From assembly GCA_041394885.1 (NCBI GenBank), contig JAWKHI010000007.1, positions 124,001-188,000 on the forward strand: DNA of 64,000 nt. Direction: 5' to 3'. Under the pieces are notes generated by a model that did not search any database, was not told the origin of the DNA, and saw only the letters and a program-made list of their open reading frames with translations. The stretch is from DSOI01 sp041394885 (lineage in GTDB: Bacteria; Acidobacteriota; Terriglobia; Bryobacterales; Bryobacteraceae). The number at the start of each line of letters is the position of its first letter. Position 1 is the stretch's first letter. Both the position numbers and the translations under genes were made by a program. Below are positions 17,704 through 27,100 of this stretch, in pieces.

Positions 17704-18969
17704 TCAGGACCTGAAGAATTCCGCCGCCGCGGCCTTGGTGGCGGCGATGTCGGCTTCCGAGTGAGCGGCGGAAACGAATCCGGCTTCGAACTGCGACGGC
17801 GCGAGATAGACGCCGCGGTCGAGCATGTGGTGGAAGAACTGTGCGAAGCGTGCGGCGTCGGCGCGCTTGGCGGATTCGTAGTCGGTGACCGGTTGATCGG
17901 TGAAGAAGAAGGTGAACATGCTCCCGACGCGATTCACGGTGACACCGGGCGGAACATCGGCGCACAGCGCGGCCGCGCGGGCCTCGAGTTGATCGTACAG
18001 GCCCGGATTGCCCGCCAGTTGATCGAGCATGGCGATGCCGGCCGAGACGGCGAGCGGGTTTCCGCTGAGAGTGCCGGCCTGGTAGATCGGCCCAACGGGC
18101 GCCACCTTGTTCATCACGTCCGCGCGGCCGCCATAGGCGGCAATAGGAAGCCCGCCGCCGATCACCTTGCCGATGGTGGTGAGGTCCGGCTTGATGCCGA
18201 ACCGCGCCTGCGCGCCGCCGAAGGCCACACGAAAACCGGTCATCACTTCGTCGAGAATCAGCAGCGCGCCGTGGCGGGTGCAGAGGTCGCGCATTGCTTC
18301 GAGGAAGCCGGGGGCAGGCGGAATGCATCCCATGTTGCCTGCCACGGGCTCGACGATCACGCTCGCGATGCGATCGCCGTGGGAGGCGAAGGCCGCTTCG
18401 AGCGCCGGGATCGAGTTGTAAGGGAGCGCCATCGTGGTTGCCGCGAAAGCCTCGGGGACGCCAGCCGTGTCGGCGATACCGAGCGTGGCGAGGCCCGAGC
18501 CGGCCTTCACCAACAGCGAGTCGACGTGGCCGTGATAGCAGCCCTCGAACTTGATGGTGATGTCGCGGCCGGTGAATCCACGCGCGACGCGAATGGCGCT
18601 CATGGTGGCTTCGGTGCCGGAGTTCACCAGGCGCAGCATTTCCATCGACGGCATGGCAGCCCGGATCTTTTCGGCCAGCACGATTTCGCGTTCGGTGGGC
18701 GCGCCGAAACTGGTGCCGATGGCGAGCACCGACTCGATGGCGGCGAGCACGGCTGGATTGCGGTGCCCCAACAGCAGCGGACCCCAGGAGCCGACATAGT
18801 CGATATAGGAGTTGCCGTCCACGTCGTAAATGCGGGAACCTTCGCCGCGCAGGATGAAGGGAGGGGTGCCCCCCACACTGCGAAAGGCGCGTACGGGAGA
18901 GTTGACGCCGCCGGGAATGATCCCGCGGCCGCGCTCGAGCAGCGCTTTTGATTGGGGTAGTTCTTTCAT
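17704..18969 (-). CDS. hemL: Glutamate-1-semialdehyde 2,1-aminomutase
   Basis: 421 residues, the normal length. It converts glutamate-1-semialdehyde to 5-aminolevulinate for tetrapyrrole synthesis using PLP. Hallmarks are IIPGGVNSPVRAF at the N-terminus, LVNSGTEATMSAIRVARG (114-131), LLILDEVMTGFRV (236-248) and the PLP Lys268 in TIGKVIGGGLPI. ATG 18969 is a good start (MKELPQSKALLERG). The downstream neighbour is the amidohydrolase (1-nt gap) and the upstream one the geranylgeranyl-reductase-like flavoprotein (22-nt gap), so it sits inside a long minus-strand run. Confidence 0.97.
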   Translation of the reverse strand: MKELPQSKALLERGRGIIPGGVNSPVRAFRSVGGTPPFILRGEGSRIYDVDGNSYIDYVGSWGPLLLGHRNPAVLAAIESVLAIGTSFGAPTEREIVLAEKIRAAMPSMEMLRLVNSGTEATMSAIRVARGFTGRDITIKFEGCYHGHVDSLLVKAGSGLATLGIADTAGVPEAFAATTMALPYNSIPALEAAFASHGDRIASVIVEPVAGNMGCIPPAPGFLEAMRDLCTRHGALLILDEVMTGFRVAFGGAQARFGIKPDLTTIGKVIGGGLPIAAYGGRADVMNKVAPVGPIYQAGTLSGNPLAVSAGIAMLDQLAGNPGLYDQLEARAAALCADVPPGVTVNRVGSMFTFFFTDQPVTDYESAKRADAARFAQFFHHMLDRGVYLAPSQFEAGFVSAAHSEADIAATKAAAAEFFRS

Positions 18970-18991
18970 GGCGATCGAAAAAGTGCTTGTC

Positions 18992-20173
18992 TCAGGGGTT
19001 GGATAATTCGGGAACCACCCGGCGGCAAAAGAAGCTCAGCATTACTTCCTGGAGCGTTCCGTTCAAATTGCGGAACAGCCGTTCGCGGAGTGTTTCGTAA
19101 TCCTGGGTGCCGGCGAACAAATCCTGCATGAGGGCGCGGAAGCGCGGGCTACGGCGGATGAAGTGGATCATGCGGGCGGGTACGGTGTCGAACAGGAAGC
19201 GGCCCATGTAGACGTTGCGGGCGATCATGGAGCCGAGATAGAGGTCGCGGGCAAAGTCGCGATCGGTGAGAGCCCGGTAGGCGGCGGGCTTGGCTTCAGG
19301 CGCGGTGGTCTCATCCAGAACGCATTGCGCGGCCAGGTCACCCGAACGGATCGCATAGTACAAGCCCTCGCCGGTAATCGGATCCACGAAACCAGCCGAA
19401 TCGCCCACCGCCAGCCATCCGTCGCCAGAGACGCGGTTGTCGCGCCAGGACTGCCTTTCGAGCGACGGCAACACATGCGCATAGAAACGGCTGTCCTTGA
19501 TCGGGATCCCGTTCTGCTCCATGTAGCGCTCCAGGCGCGCCCGCAGCTGACGGGCGGACTCTCCCTTACCGCAGATGCCCACCGAGAGGTGGCCGCTGCG
19601 GGGGAACACCCAAATGTAGCCTTCGAGTTCCTCGAGAAACTGAATGTCGATGTGCTCCTGTCGGGAGTCGACGAAGTAGCCTAGCGCCACCATGGTGTCG
19701 GCGGGTTTCCAGGCGGTGCCGGCCTCACGCAGGGGATTGCGTGCGCCGGTGGCCACCACGCAGAAGTCGGCGCGGAGCACGCCCTCGCGGGTGCGGATGT
19801 CCCAGCCGTGCTCGAGGCGCTCGAACCCGAGCACGCGGGTCTTTTCAAGCTGAGCGCCGGCGCGTTCGGCCCGGTCCAGAAGCAGTTGATTCAGGTCCCG
19901 CCTGGAGTAGATGATGAGGGGCTGGTTCAAGTCCATCTTCACGCGGCCCGCGCCGTGCGCGCCGAGCCATGTCTGGTGGACGAATTGTTTCGGGGCGCCG
20001 TTGTCGCGCAGAAACGGATACTTGTCGTAGGCCTTGAAGGTGATGCCGCCGCCGCAGGGTTTTTCCCAGGCGAGCTTCTCGTCGAGCAGGGTGACGCGCA
20101 AACCTGCCCGGGCCATGCACTCGGCGGCGTGAGACCCGGCGGGTCCGCCACCGAGAACGGCCACGTGTTTCAT
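18992..20173 (-). CDS. Geranylgeranyl-reductase-like FAD-dependent oxidoreductase
   Basis: 393 residues from ATG 20173 (MKHVAVLGGGPAGSHAAECM); upstream in-frame codons belong to the next gene. The FAD Rossmann motif is GGGPAGS. Next comes KPCGGGI, a Cys-containing loop typical of the geranylgeranyl reductase family, then WLAVGDSAGFVDPITGEGLYYAI, the second FAD motif. The family reduces polyprenyl chains or acts as halogenase/hydroxylase-like flavoproteins. The hemL neighbour raises a link to tetrapyrrole or lipid metabolism, but no chlorophyll genes are present, so a polyprenyl-lipid role is more plausible. Substrate unproven. Confidence 0.82.
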   Translation of the reverse strand: MKHVAVLGGGPAGSHAAECMARAGLRVTLLDEKLAWEKPCGGGITFKAYDKYPFLRDNGAPKQFVHQTWLGAHGAGRVKMDLNQPLIIYSRRDLNQLLLDRAERAGAQLEKTRVLGFERLEHGWDIRTREGVLRADFCVVATGARNPLREAGTAWKPADTMVALGYFVDSRQEHIDIQFLEELEGYIWVFPRSGHLSVGICGKGESARQLRARLERYMEQNGIPIKDSRFYAHVLPSLERQSWRDNRVSGDGWLAVGDSAGFVDPITGEGLYYAIRSGDLAAQCVLDETTAPEAKPAAYRALTDRDFARDLYLGSMIARNVYMGRFLFDTVPARMIHFIRRSPRFRALMQDLFAGTQDYETLRERLFRNLNGTLQEVMLSFFCRRVVPELSNP

Positions 20174-20189
20174 ACGGGGCGTCCCGCCT

Positions 20190-20606
20190 TCACTTTTTCG
20201 GCTCTCCCGGATCCATGGGCGGATGCCCCTGCGGCAGCGCGCCTTGCGGGGCGGCGCCAGGCATGGCTCCGCCGTGCGGGTTGGCCGCGCCGGCTCCATG
20301 GCCCGCCCCGGAGTCTTTCTTCGCCTTCACTTTCCAGCGGCTGCCGTCGCGCTCGAGTGTGTACTTCATCTGCATCATGGATTGCTGCGAGCCGCGGGCG
20401 CGGAAAGAGACATCGGCGTCGGCTTCATTGCCGCGGAAGGTGACCGAGGCGACATCCACTTCCATGGCGGACATGTCGAGGTCGAGTCCCTTGCGCGCAC
20501 CGAGGTGATCCACAACGCCTTGGCGGATGGCTTCTTTGTTATTGATGTCGGAGCCACAGCCGAGCAAAGTCAACAGCGTCAGGGAAATCGCGAATTGCCG
20601 AATCAC
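20190..20606 (-). CDS. Small lipoprotein, unknown function
   Basis: 138 residues with a lipobox (SLTLLTLLGCGSD, acylated Cys about 17). The middle part is a small alpha/beta domain (DVASVTFRGNEADADVSFRA, then MQMKYTLERDGSRWKVK), similar to NTF2-like or DUF4878-like lipoproteins. The tail is Gly/Pro/His-rich (GAGHGAGAANPHGG and on), possibly able to bind metal. It is 16 nt before the next flavoprotein gene in the same run. No function is known to me. Confidence 0.72.
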   Translation of the reverse strand: MIRQFAISLTLLTLLGCGSDINNKEAIRQGVVDHLGARKGLDLDMSAMEVDVASVTFRGNEADADVSFRARGSQQSMMQMKYTLERDGSRWKVKAKKDSGAGHGAGAANPHGGAMPGAAPQGALPQGHPPMDPGEPKK

Positions 20607-20630
20607 CCTCTGATTATAGATGCGAGGCGG

Positions 20631-21533
20631 CTACCGTTGCCCGGAGTCGAGAAACGTTCCGTCGTTCAGCTGGCGAAAGGCTTCGCGCAACTGGTCCTGG
20701 GTGTTCATGACGATCGGCCCGTGCCAGGCGACGGGCTCCCCGAGCGGCTTCCCGGAGACGAGAAGAAAGCGGACTCCTTCGGGGCCGGCCTGAACCACGA
20801 CCTCATCGCCGCGATCGAACAGAACCAGGGATCGATTCCCGATCTGGCTACCGGCCTCGCCACCGACGATATCGGTCTTGACGGCTTGCGGATCGGAGGC
20901 GTTCTCGAAGCGGGCGCTGCCGGCGAACACATACGCGAAAGCATGGCGGGTGGTTTCGACAGGGAGGCTTTTGCGCCTGCCGGGCGCCACCGAAACATCG
21001 ATGTAAACGGGTTCGGCGGCGATTCCATCGACGGGGCCGGACTTGCCCCAGAACGATCCGCAAACGATGCGCACGGCAGTGGCGTCGTCGTCGACCACGA
21101 CGGGAATATCGACCGATTTCACTTCCTGGTAGCGGGGTTCGGTCATCTTGAGCGAAGCGGGAAGGTTGGCCCATAACTGAAAGCCATGCATGCGGCCCTG
21201 GCCATCGCCCTTGGGCATTTCCTGATGGATGATGCCGCGTCCAGCAGTCATCCATTGAACGTCGCCGGGACCGATGGCGCCCTGGTTCCCCATGCTGTCA
21301 CCATGCTCGACGGTGCCGGCAAGGACGTAGGTGATGGTCTCGATGCCGCGGTGCGGGTGCCACGGAAATCCGGCGAGGTAGTCCGCCGGAGTGTCGTTGC
21401 GGAAGTCATCCAGCAGCAGAAAGGGATCGAAATCCGTGGTGTTGCCGAAGCCGAAGGCACGGCGCAAATGAACGCCGGCTCCTTCGCGGGTCGGCGCGGA
21501 CTCGATGATGCGTTTTACCGGTCTTATGGACAC
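20631..21533 (-). CDS. Pirin family protein
   Basis: 300 residues from GTG 21533, chosen because AAGGAG lies 9 nt upstream; earlier in-frame codons run into the next gene. The first cupin carries FPWHPHRGIETITYVLAGTVEHGDSMGN (metal His/Glu set, about 60-87) and VQWMTAGRGIIHQEMP, the pirin signature. Bacterial pirins are Fe-type bicupin proteins, some with quercetinase activity. It overlaps the NDH-2-like gene by 10 nt, and this is consistent with translational coupling. Physiological role not predictable from sequence. Confidence 0.9.
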   Translation of the reverse strand: MSIRPVKRIIESAPTREGAGVHLRRAFGFGNTTDFDPFLLLDDFRNDTPADYLAGFPWHPHRGIETITYVLAGTVEHGDSMGNQGAIGPGDVQWMTAGRGIIHQEMPKGDGQGRMHGFQLWANLPASLKMTEPRYQEVKSVDIPVVVDDDATAVRIVCGSFWGKSGPVDGIAAEPVYIDVSVAPGRRKSLPVETTRHAFAYVFAGSARFENASDPQAVKTDIVGGEAGSQIGNRSLVLFDRGDEVVVQAGPEGVRFLLVSGKPLGEPVAWHGPIVMNTQDQLREAFRQLNDGTFLDSGQR

Positions 21534-22816
21534 GATGTATCTCCTTCCGATTTTCCCGTGATGAGACGCGCACCGCGGTTGAATGTTACGTACTGAAAGC
21601 CCCATTGGATCATGACCAGGAGGCGGTTTCGAAAACCGACCAAGTACAAGATGTGCACGAACAACCAGGCGAGCCAGGCGAGGATGCCGCCGAAGCGGAT
21701 GAAGCCGAGGTCCGCCACCGCGGCGTGGCGTCCGATGGTGGCCATCACTCCTTTGTCACGGTAGTGAAACGGAGGAGCGGGACGGCCTGCCAGTCTGGCC
21801 TTGACGACGCGCGCGACGTGCCAGCCCTCCTGCATCGCCACCGGACAAACACCGGCGAGGGGTTTGCCGTCCTGCACGAAATGGGCGAGGTCCCCGAGCA
21901 CGAACACCTCGGGGTGTCCGGCGACGCTCAGGTCCGGCTCGACGTGGACGCGGCCGCCGCGGTCAACGGCGGCGCCGGTTCTTTCGGCCAACCGCGCTCC
22001 CAACGGCGAGGAACGAATGCCGGCCGCCCAGATCACGGTGCGGGACTCGATGCGCTGCGAGCCCTGCGCAGTCTCGATGGTGACGCCTTCGCGGTCCACG
22101 TTGGTGACACGTACGCCGGTGCGGGAACGGACACCGATGCGGAGCAGGGCGCGTTCGGCCTTATCGGAAAGGTCCGGCGGAAACGGGGGGAGAACGCGCT
22201 CGGCCCCTTCGATGAGCAGGATCTCGGACTCTTCGGGACGAATGGTCCGAAAGTCATCGCGGAGGGTGTCGTTGGCGATTTCGCTGATGGCGCCGGCGAG
22301 TTCAACGCCGGTGGGTCCTGCGCCTACGACGACGAAGCGGAGCCAGGCTTTACGGCGTTCGCGATCGGGCTCCTTCTCGGCTTGCTCGAAGGCGCCGAGG
22401 ATCCGGGCGCGTATTTCGGTGGCGTCCTCCAGGGTCTTGAGCCCTGGCGCGTGCGGGCGCCAAGCGTCGTTGCCGAAGTAGAAGTTCTCGGCGCCGGTGG
22501 CGGCGAACAACATGTCGTAAGGGAGTGAGGCGCCTCCGGCCAGCAGGACCTGGCGCTCGTCCGTTCGGATGTCGATCGCTTCGCCGAGAAGGACGCGGAC
22601 GTTCTTGCATTGGCGCAGGACGCCGCGAAGCGGGGCGGTGATGTCCCCGGGCGAGAGGCCCCCGGTGGCCACCTGATAAAGCAGCGGCTGAAACAGATGA
22701 AAGTTGCGGCGGTCAACGAGGGTGATGTCGACCGGCAGGTGCGCCAATGAGCGAGCCGCGTTCATGCCGGCGAAGCCGCCGCCGAGAATCACGATGCGCG
22801 GGGTATGGTTAGCCAT
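21524..22816 (-). CDS. ndh: Type II NADH:quinone dehydrogenase-like flavoprotein
   Basis: About 430 residues from ATG 22816 (MANHTPRIVILGGGFAGMNAA). FAD motif GGGFAGMN. The LFQPLLYQVATGGLSPGDI stretch is typical of NDH-2. The NAD motif is VVVGAGPTGVELAGAI, and a second FAD contact is VFVLGDLAHF. The C-terminus has hydrophobic helices (LAWLAWLFVHILYLVGF) for membrane docking and an amphipathic tail. It transfers electrons from NADH to quinone without pumping protons. Overlaps the site-2 protease gene by 8 nt and the pirin gene by 10 nt. Confidence 0.9.
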   Translation of the reverse strand: MANHTPRIVILGGGFAGMNAARSLAHLPVDITLVDRRNFHLFQPLLYQVATGGLSPGDITAPLRGVLRQCKNVRVLLGEAIDIRTDERQVLLAGGASLPYDMLFAATGAENFYFGNDAWRPHAPGLKTLEDATEIRARILGAFEQAEKEPDRERRKAWLRFVVVGAGPTGVELAGAISEIANDTLRDDFRTIRPEESEILLIEGAERVLPPFPPDLSDKAERALLRIGVRSRTGVRVTNVDREGVTIETAQGSQRIESRTVIWAAGIRSSPLGARLAERTGAAVDRGGRVHVEPDLSVAGHPEVFVLGDLAHFVQDGKPLAGVCPVAMQEGWHVARVVKARLAGRPAPPFHYRDKGVMATIGRHAAVADLGFIRFGGILAWLAWLFVHILYLVGFRNRLLVMIQWGFQYVTFNRGARLITGKSEGDTSCP

Positions 22817-23894
22817 CGGCCAACACACCCATGCGCCGCAGCATCACGAACTCGGAGATGTTGTCGCGAGTGAGGATTCCATTGAGGCGATCCCCCTCCA
22901 TCACGAGACCGCAGGCGCCATCACGGGCGAGTCGCTCGAAGGCTTCGCTCAGGTCGGTGTCGGGGCCGAGCCGCATAAACTCGCGATCCATGGCGGCGGA
23001 TACATAGGCGTCGGGGCCAAGATCGCCGAGTCCGCGGAGGAACGCCTCACGACCGAGCAGCCCGACCACTTGATCGCCGTGCAGAACCGGAAGATCCTGC
23101 TGGGCGGAGGCGAGGACGACTTGGGCCGCCTCGCGAAAAGTGGCTCCGTGGGGGAGGGTGCGGAAATCGGTCATCATCGCGGACCGGACGGGAAGCCCGC
23201 GAGTGAGAAACAGGCTCAACGAGGCGACGCCTTCGTGATAGGCAGAGACATAGACAAGGAAAGCGACGACGAGGAGAATCACCTGGCCCGCGGCGATGCC
23301 GCCGATGCCGAGGAGAATGGCGATGGTGCGGGCAACACGGGTGGAGGCCAGGGTGGCGGTGCGCTCGCCTTTCCAGAGAGTGACGGCGGCGCGGAAGATA
23401 CGGCCACCATCCATGGGAGCGGCTGGAAGCAGATTGAAGGCACCGAAGGCGACGTTGGCCAAACCGGTTCGCGAAAGAAGGTCCGACACGGCAGGTTCGG
23501 AGTGTCCGGCCCCCCACAGCAGGGCGCTGCCGGCGGCGAGATTGGCAAAGGGACCGGCCAGCGCGATCCAGAGATCGTCGCGCGGGGGCGGACGCCGCGG
23601 CATATGAGCGACGCCGCCCACCGGATACATGACGATGCCGCTGGCAGGGATGCCGCGGTGCCGGGCCACGATGGCGTGGGCAAGCTCGTGGAGGAGTATG
23701 GAGACGAACAGGAGGAGAACGAATAGGGCGTCGAGCGCCCAACCGGGGCCGCCGCTGAGTCCGGCCGCGGTAAGGAGGGTGAGGGCGAGGTAGAAGGTGA
23801 AGTGAAACCGGACGGGCACGCCAGCGAGCCGGATCTCTCCGAACGTACCGGCGGCTCGTTCCGGGGTGGCGCTGTCCGGGGTTGGTGCTGGCAT
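22809..23894 (-). CDS. Site-2 protease family (M50) metalloprotease with CBS domains
   Basis: 361 residues from ATG 23894, chosen for the ribosome site GAAGGA before it. An intramembrane zinc protease: HELAH at 69-73 in a transmembrane helix, a second helix with PAAPMDGGR (catalytic-site Asp162), and about six transmembrane segments overall. The C-terminal third holds two CBS-like repeats (MTDFRTLPHGATFREAAQVV, then VGLLGREAFL; and LSEAFERLARDGACGLVMEG), which usually bind adenosine nucleotides. This M50-CBS layout is known. It heads the pirin-ndh part of the operon; its substrate is unknown. Confidence 0.88.
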   Translation of the reverse strand: MPAPTPDSATPERAAGTFGEIRLAGVPVRFHFTFYLALTLLTAAGLSGGPGWALDALFVLLLFVSILLHELAHAIVARHRGIPASGIVMYPVGGVAHMPRRPPPRDDLWIALAGPFANLAAGSALLWGAGHSEPAVSDLLSRTGLANVAFGAFNLLPAAPMDGGRIFRAAVTLWKGERTATLASTRVARTIAILLGIGGIAAGQVILLVVAFLVYVSAYHEGVASLSLFLTRGLPVRSAMMTDFRTLPHGATFREAAQVVLASAQQDLPVLHGDQVVGLLGREAFLRGLGDLGPDAYVSAAMDREFMRLGPDTDLSEAFERLARDGACGLVMEGDRLNGILTRDNISEFVMLRRMGVLADG

Positions 23895-24107
23895 CGTTCC
23901 TTCTTCAGGATAGCGGCAACCGGCCGGGAGAGCGGGATTGGGTTTGTCCGGGGGAACAGAGCCGATGGACGCGGCGTGGTTCACCGTTTGGATACGGCTA
24001 TTTAGGCCACGTTTGGATTGGCTTTGTTCCGTTTTTCAAAAAATAAGCGGCGCCGATTACTCGGAGAAATTCTCCACTCATTGTCGCACGCCGAGTCAAG
24101 CCGGCGA

Positions 24108-27100
24108 TCAGGCGCGAGCGGCCAGAACCTGGGGCTGCGCTCCTCCGGGGACCGGCTGCGCGCCGAACCGCACCGACACCAGGCGCGAGACACCGGGCTC
24201 CTGCATGGTGACGCCGTAGAGGGATTGCGCGGCTTCCATGGTGCGTTTGGCGTGTGTAATGATGACGAACTGCGTTTGGTCCGACATCTCCTTGAGCAGC
24301 CCCATGAGGCGCTGAATGTTGGGTTCGTCGAGCGGGGCGTCCACCTCGTCGAGAATACAGAAGGGGCTAGGCGTGTAGCGGAAGATCGCCATCAGGAGCG
24401 AGAGAGCCGTGAGCGCCTTCTCTCCACCGGATAGGAGGAGGACGTTCTGGAGGCGCTTGCCGGGAGGCGAGGCGACGATGTCGATGCCGGAATCGTTGAG
24501 ATTGGTCTCGTCGGTGAGACGCATCTCAGCCATGCCTCCGCCGAACAGTTTGGTGAAAGTCTCGCTGAAATTCCTGTTGATGACACCGAAGGCATCGGCG
24601 AACCGGCGGCGCGATTCGACATCGATTTCCTGGATGGCTTTTTCGGTGTCGCGGATGGAATCGAGAAGATCCTGCCGTTGGGTATTGAGGAAGTCATAGC
24701 GCTGCTGCGCTTCCTCATACTCCTGCAGAGCGTCCGCATTGACGGGGCCCAGGTTCTCGATCTTGGTCTTGAGCGCCTGGTATTTCTCCTCTGCCTCGAC
24801 GAGCGCGATCTCATCCATCTCGGCAGGTTCGGCCGAGGCCAATTCCTCGAGGGGGATCTTGAGTTCCTTGTGGCAGGTCTCGTCGAGATACTTACGTTCG
24901 GCGCGGCGTTCCACCAATGACAGCTCGATTTGCGAGCGACGCTCCTGGAGGGACTGCGCTTCGCCGCGGGCGACCTTGAGTTCTTCTTCCATGGCCGCCA
25001 GCCTTTCGCGCGAAGCCTGCTCCTGACGGGCGTATTCGGCGACCAGGATCTCCGTCTTCTCGATCTCGCCCGAAAGGCGAGCGAAAGTCTCGTCGAGGCC
25101 AACGTTATCGGCGAGCAGTCGGGCACGGGCGGCGCCGAGATTCTCGATCATCGAGGCAATCTCGGCGCGGCGCCGGGTGAGTTCGCCGACCTGCGCTTCC
25201 AGGCGCAACTGTGCGTTCCTTTCCGAACGGCGGCGTTCCTCGAGCTCGGCCATTTCGACACGGAGCACGGAATGCTCTTCGGCGAGACCGGCCACCTGAT
25301 GCTGGAGGTCTTCGAAAAGGCTACGGGCTTCGCCGAGCGACTCCTCCTGGGCGGCGCGGGCGACTTCCTTTTCTTCGACGAGGCGGAGGTTATCGGCGCG
25401 CTGCTGTTCGGCACGCTCGCCCTCCTTGGTGAGCCGGTCGAGTTCGAGACGAGAGACGGAAATGCGCGAATTGGCGCGGGAGAACTCCTCGGAAACGCGG
25501 CGCACTTCATGGTCAAGCGCGAGCACCTGCCGCTCCTCACCCTGCTGCTGGCCGCGGACCTGCTCGAGTTCCTGGGAAAGGGCGGCGATTCCGATTTCGA
25601 GTTCTTCGAGACGGGTGGTGGTGGCCTCCAACTCGGCTTGCCGGGTCTTCCACTGCGAGTTCAGTTCACGAAGTTCGCGCTTGAGGGCAAGAGGACCGCT
25701 ACCGGTTTTGCGGCCTCCGCTGACGGCGTGGCCGTGATAGCAGACGCCATCGGGCAGCAGGAAGTAGAAGTCAGGATAATGGCGAGCGAGCCGTTGGGCG
25801 GCGCCGCGATCTTCAGCCACAAAGCAGCGGGCGAGACGCGGGAGGAGGGTGGCGGGAGCCTGGGTAAGACCGTTGGTAAGGCGAAGCACGTCGCTCAGCC
25901 GCGCGACGATTCCGGTTTCCGGGCCGATCGCAGGTTCATTGGCGGGGGCGGCGGCATAAGGGTCACCGGGTTCGGGGTGGACGAGGAACGAGGCGCGGCC
26001 GTCGAGGTCCGTCCGCATAAGGTCAATCCCGGCCTCGGCCTGCTCCCAGCTCTTGACGAGGACGTATTCGAGTTCCTCGTGGAGGAACTCTTCGGCGGCC
26101 TTTTCGTGGGCGGCGTCGACTTCGACGAAGTCCGCCAGGACGCCGAGGGGTTTCAGATCGTGTGTCTGGCCATGTTCGAAGGCGGTGAAGAGGCGCTTGA
26201 CGGATTCGGTGGTATAGGCGCGATGGGAAAGGATTTCTTCCAGCGAGTCCTTGCGCGCCTTGAGGCGGGAGGCTTCATGGCGGGCGGCATCCAGGGCGCG
26301 GCGGGTTTCGTTGGCGCTGTTCTTGCGTGACTGGAGATCGTCTTCGATGCGGCGGCGGCGATCGCCGAGCGACTCCAGTTCGGTTTGGCGCGAGGCGAGT
26401 TGGTCCGAAATCTCCTTTTTGGAGAGCTCGAGGCGCTCGAGATCGGCCGCGGCCATTTGCTCTTCACGCTGGAGGCGGGCGCGATCGCGATCGAGGGATT
26501 GGAAGTAGCCCTCCATCTGGGCGAGCTGGTTTTTGAGCGACGACACTTCGCCCAACATGCGCAACGCCGCCTGGCGGCCACTCTCGATGGCCTGCTGCCG
26601 TTCGCGAAGCCCGGTCTGGAGAGCGTCGCGCTGGCGAGCCTTCTCATCGAGCCGGGCGCGGGATTCCTCACCCTGCTGTTCCAGTTCGCCGAGGCGCGCA
26701 GCGTGGGCCTGGACCTCTTCGGCCAACTGCGCCAAGCGCAGTTCGAGAGTCTGGGCTTCGGTTTCGCCCTGTGTGACGCGGCTCTCGATGGAGGCGATTT
26801 CCCTGCCCTGGCTGTCGATGCGTCCGCGAGTGCGCTCACTCTCCAGCCGCAACTGCGAGAGCTTCTCGCGGGTGGCGGTGAGCTCTGCCTCGACGGCGTA
26901 GCCCTCTTCGAGGAACTGGTGCTGCTGGCGCTCCTTTTCCGCTACCTGCGAGGCAAGGGTCTGATACTCGCTGTTCGCCTTGTTGAGTTCGAGTGCGATC
27001 TTGGTGGTCTCGCGCTCGAGCACGTGGTACTTGCCGGCGAGCATGAGGCGCAACTGGACGACCAGTTCTTCATGGAGCTCCTGATAGCGCTTCGCCTTGG

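Noticed and set aside
17665..18951. Long plus-strand open frame of 428 codons
   Set aside because: Antisense to hemL; no recognisable domain.
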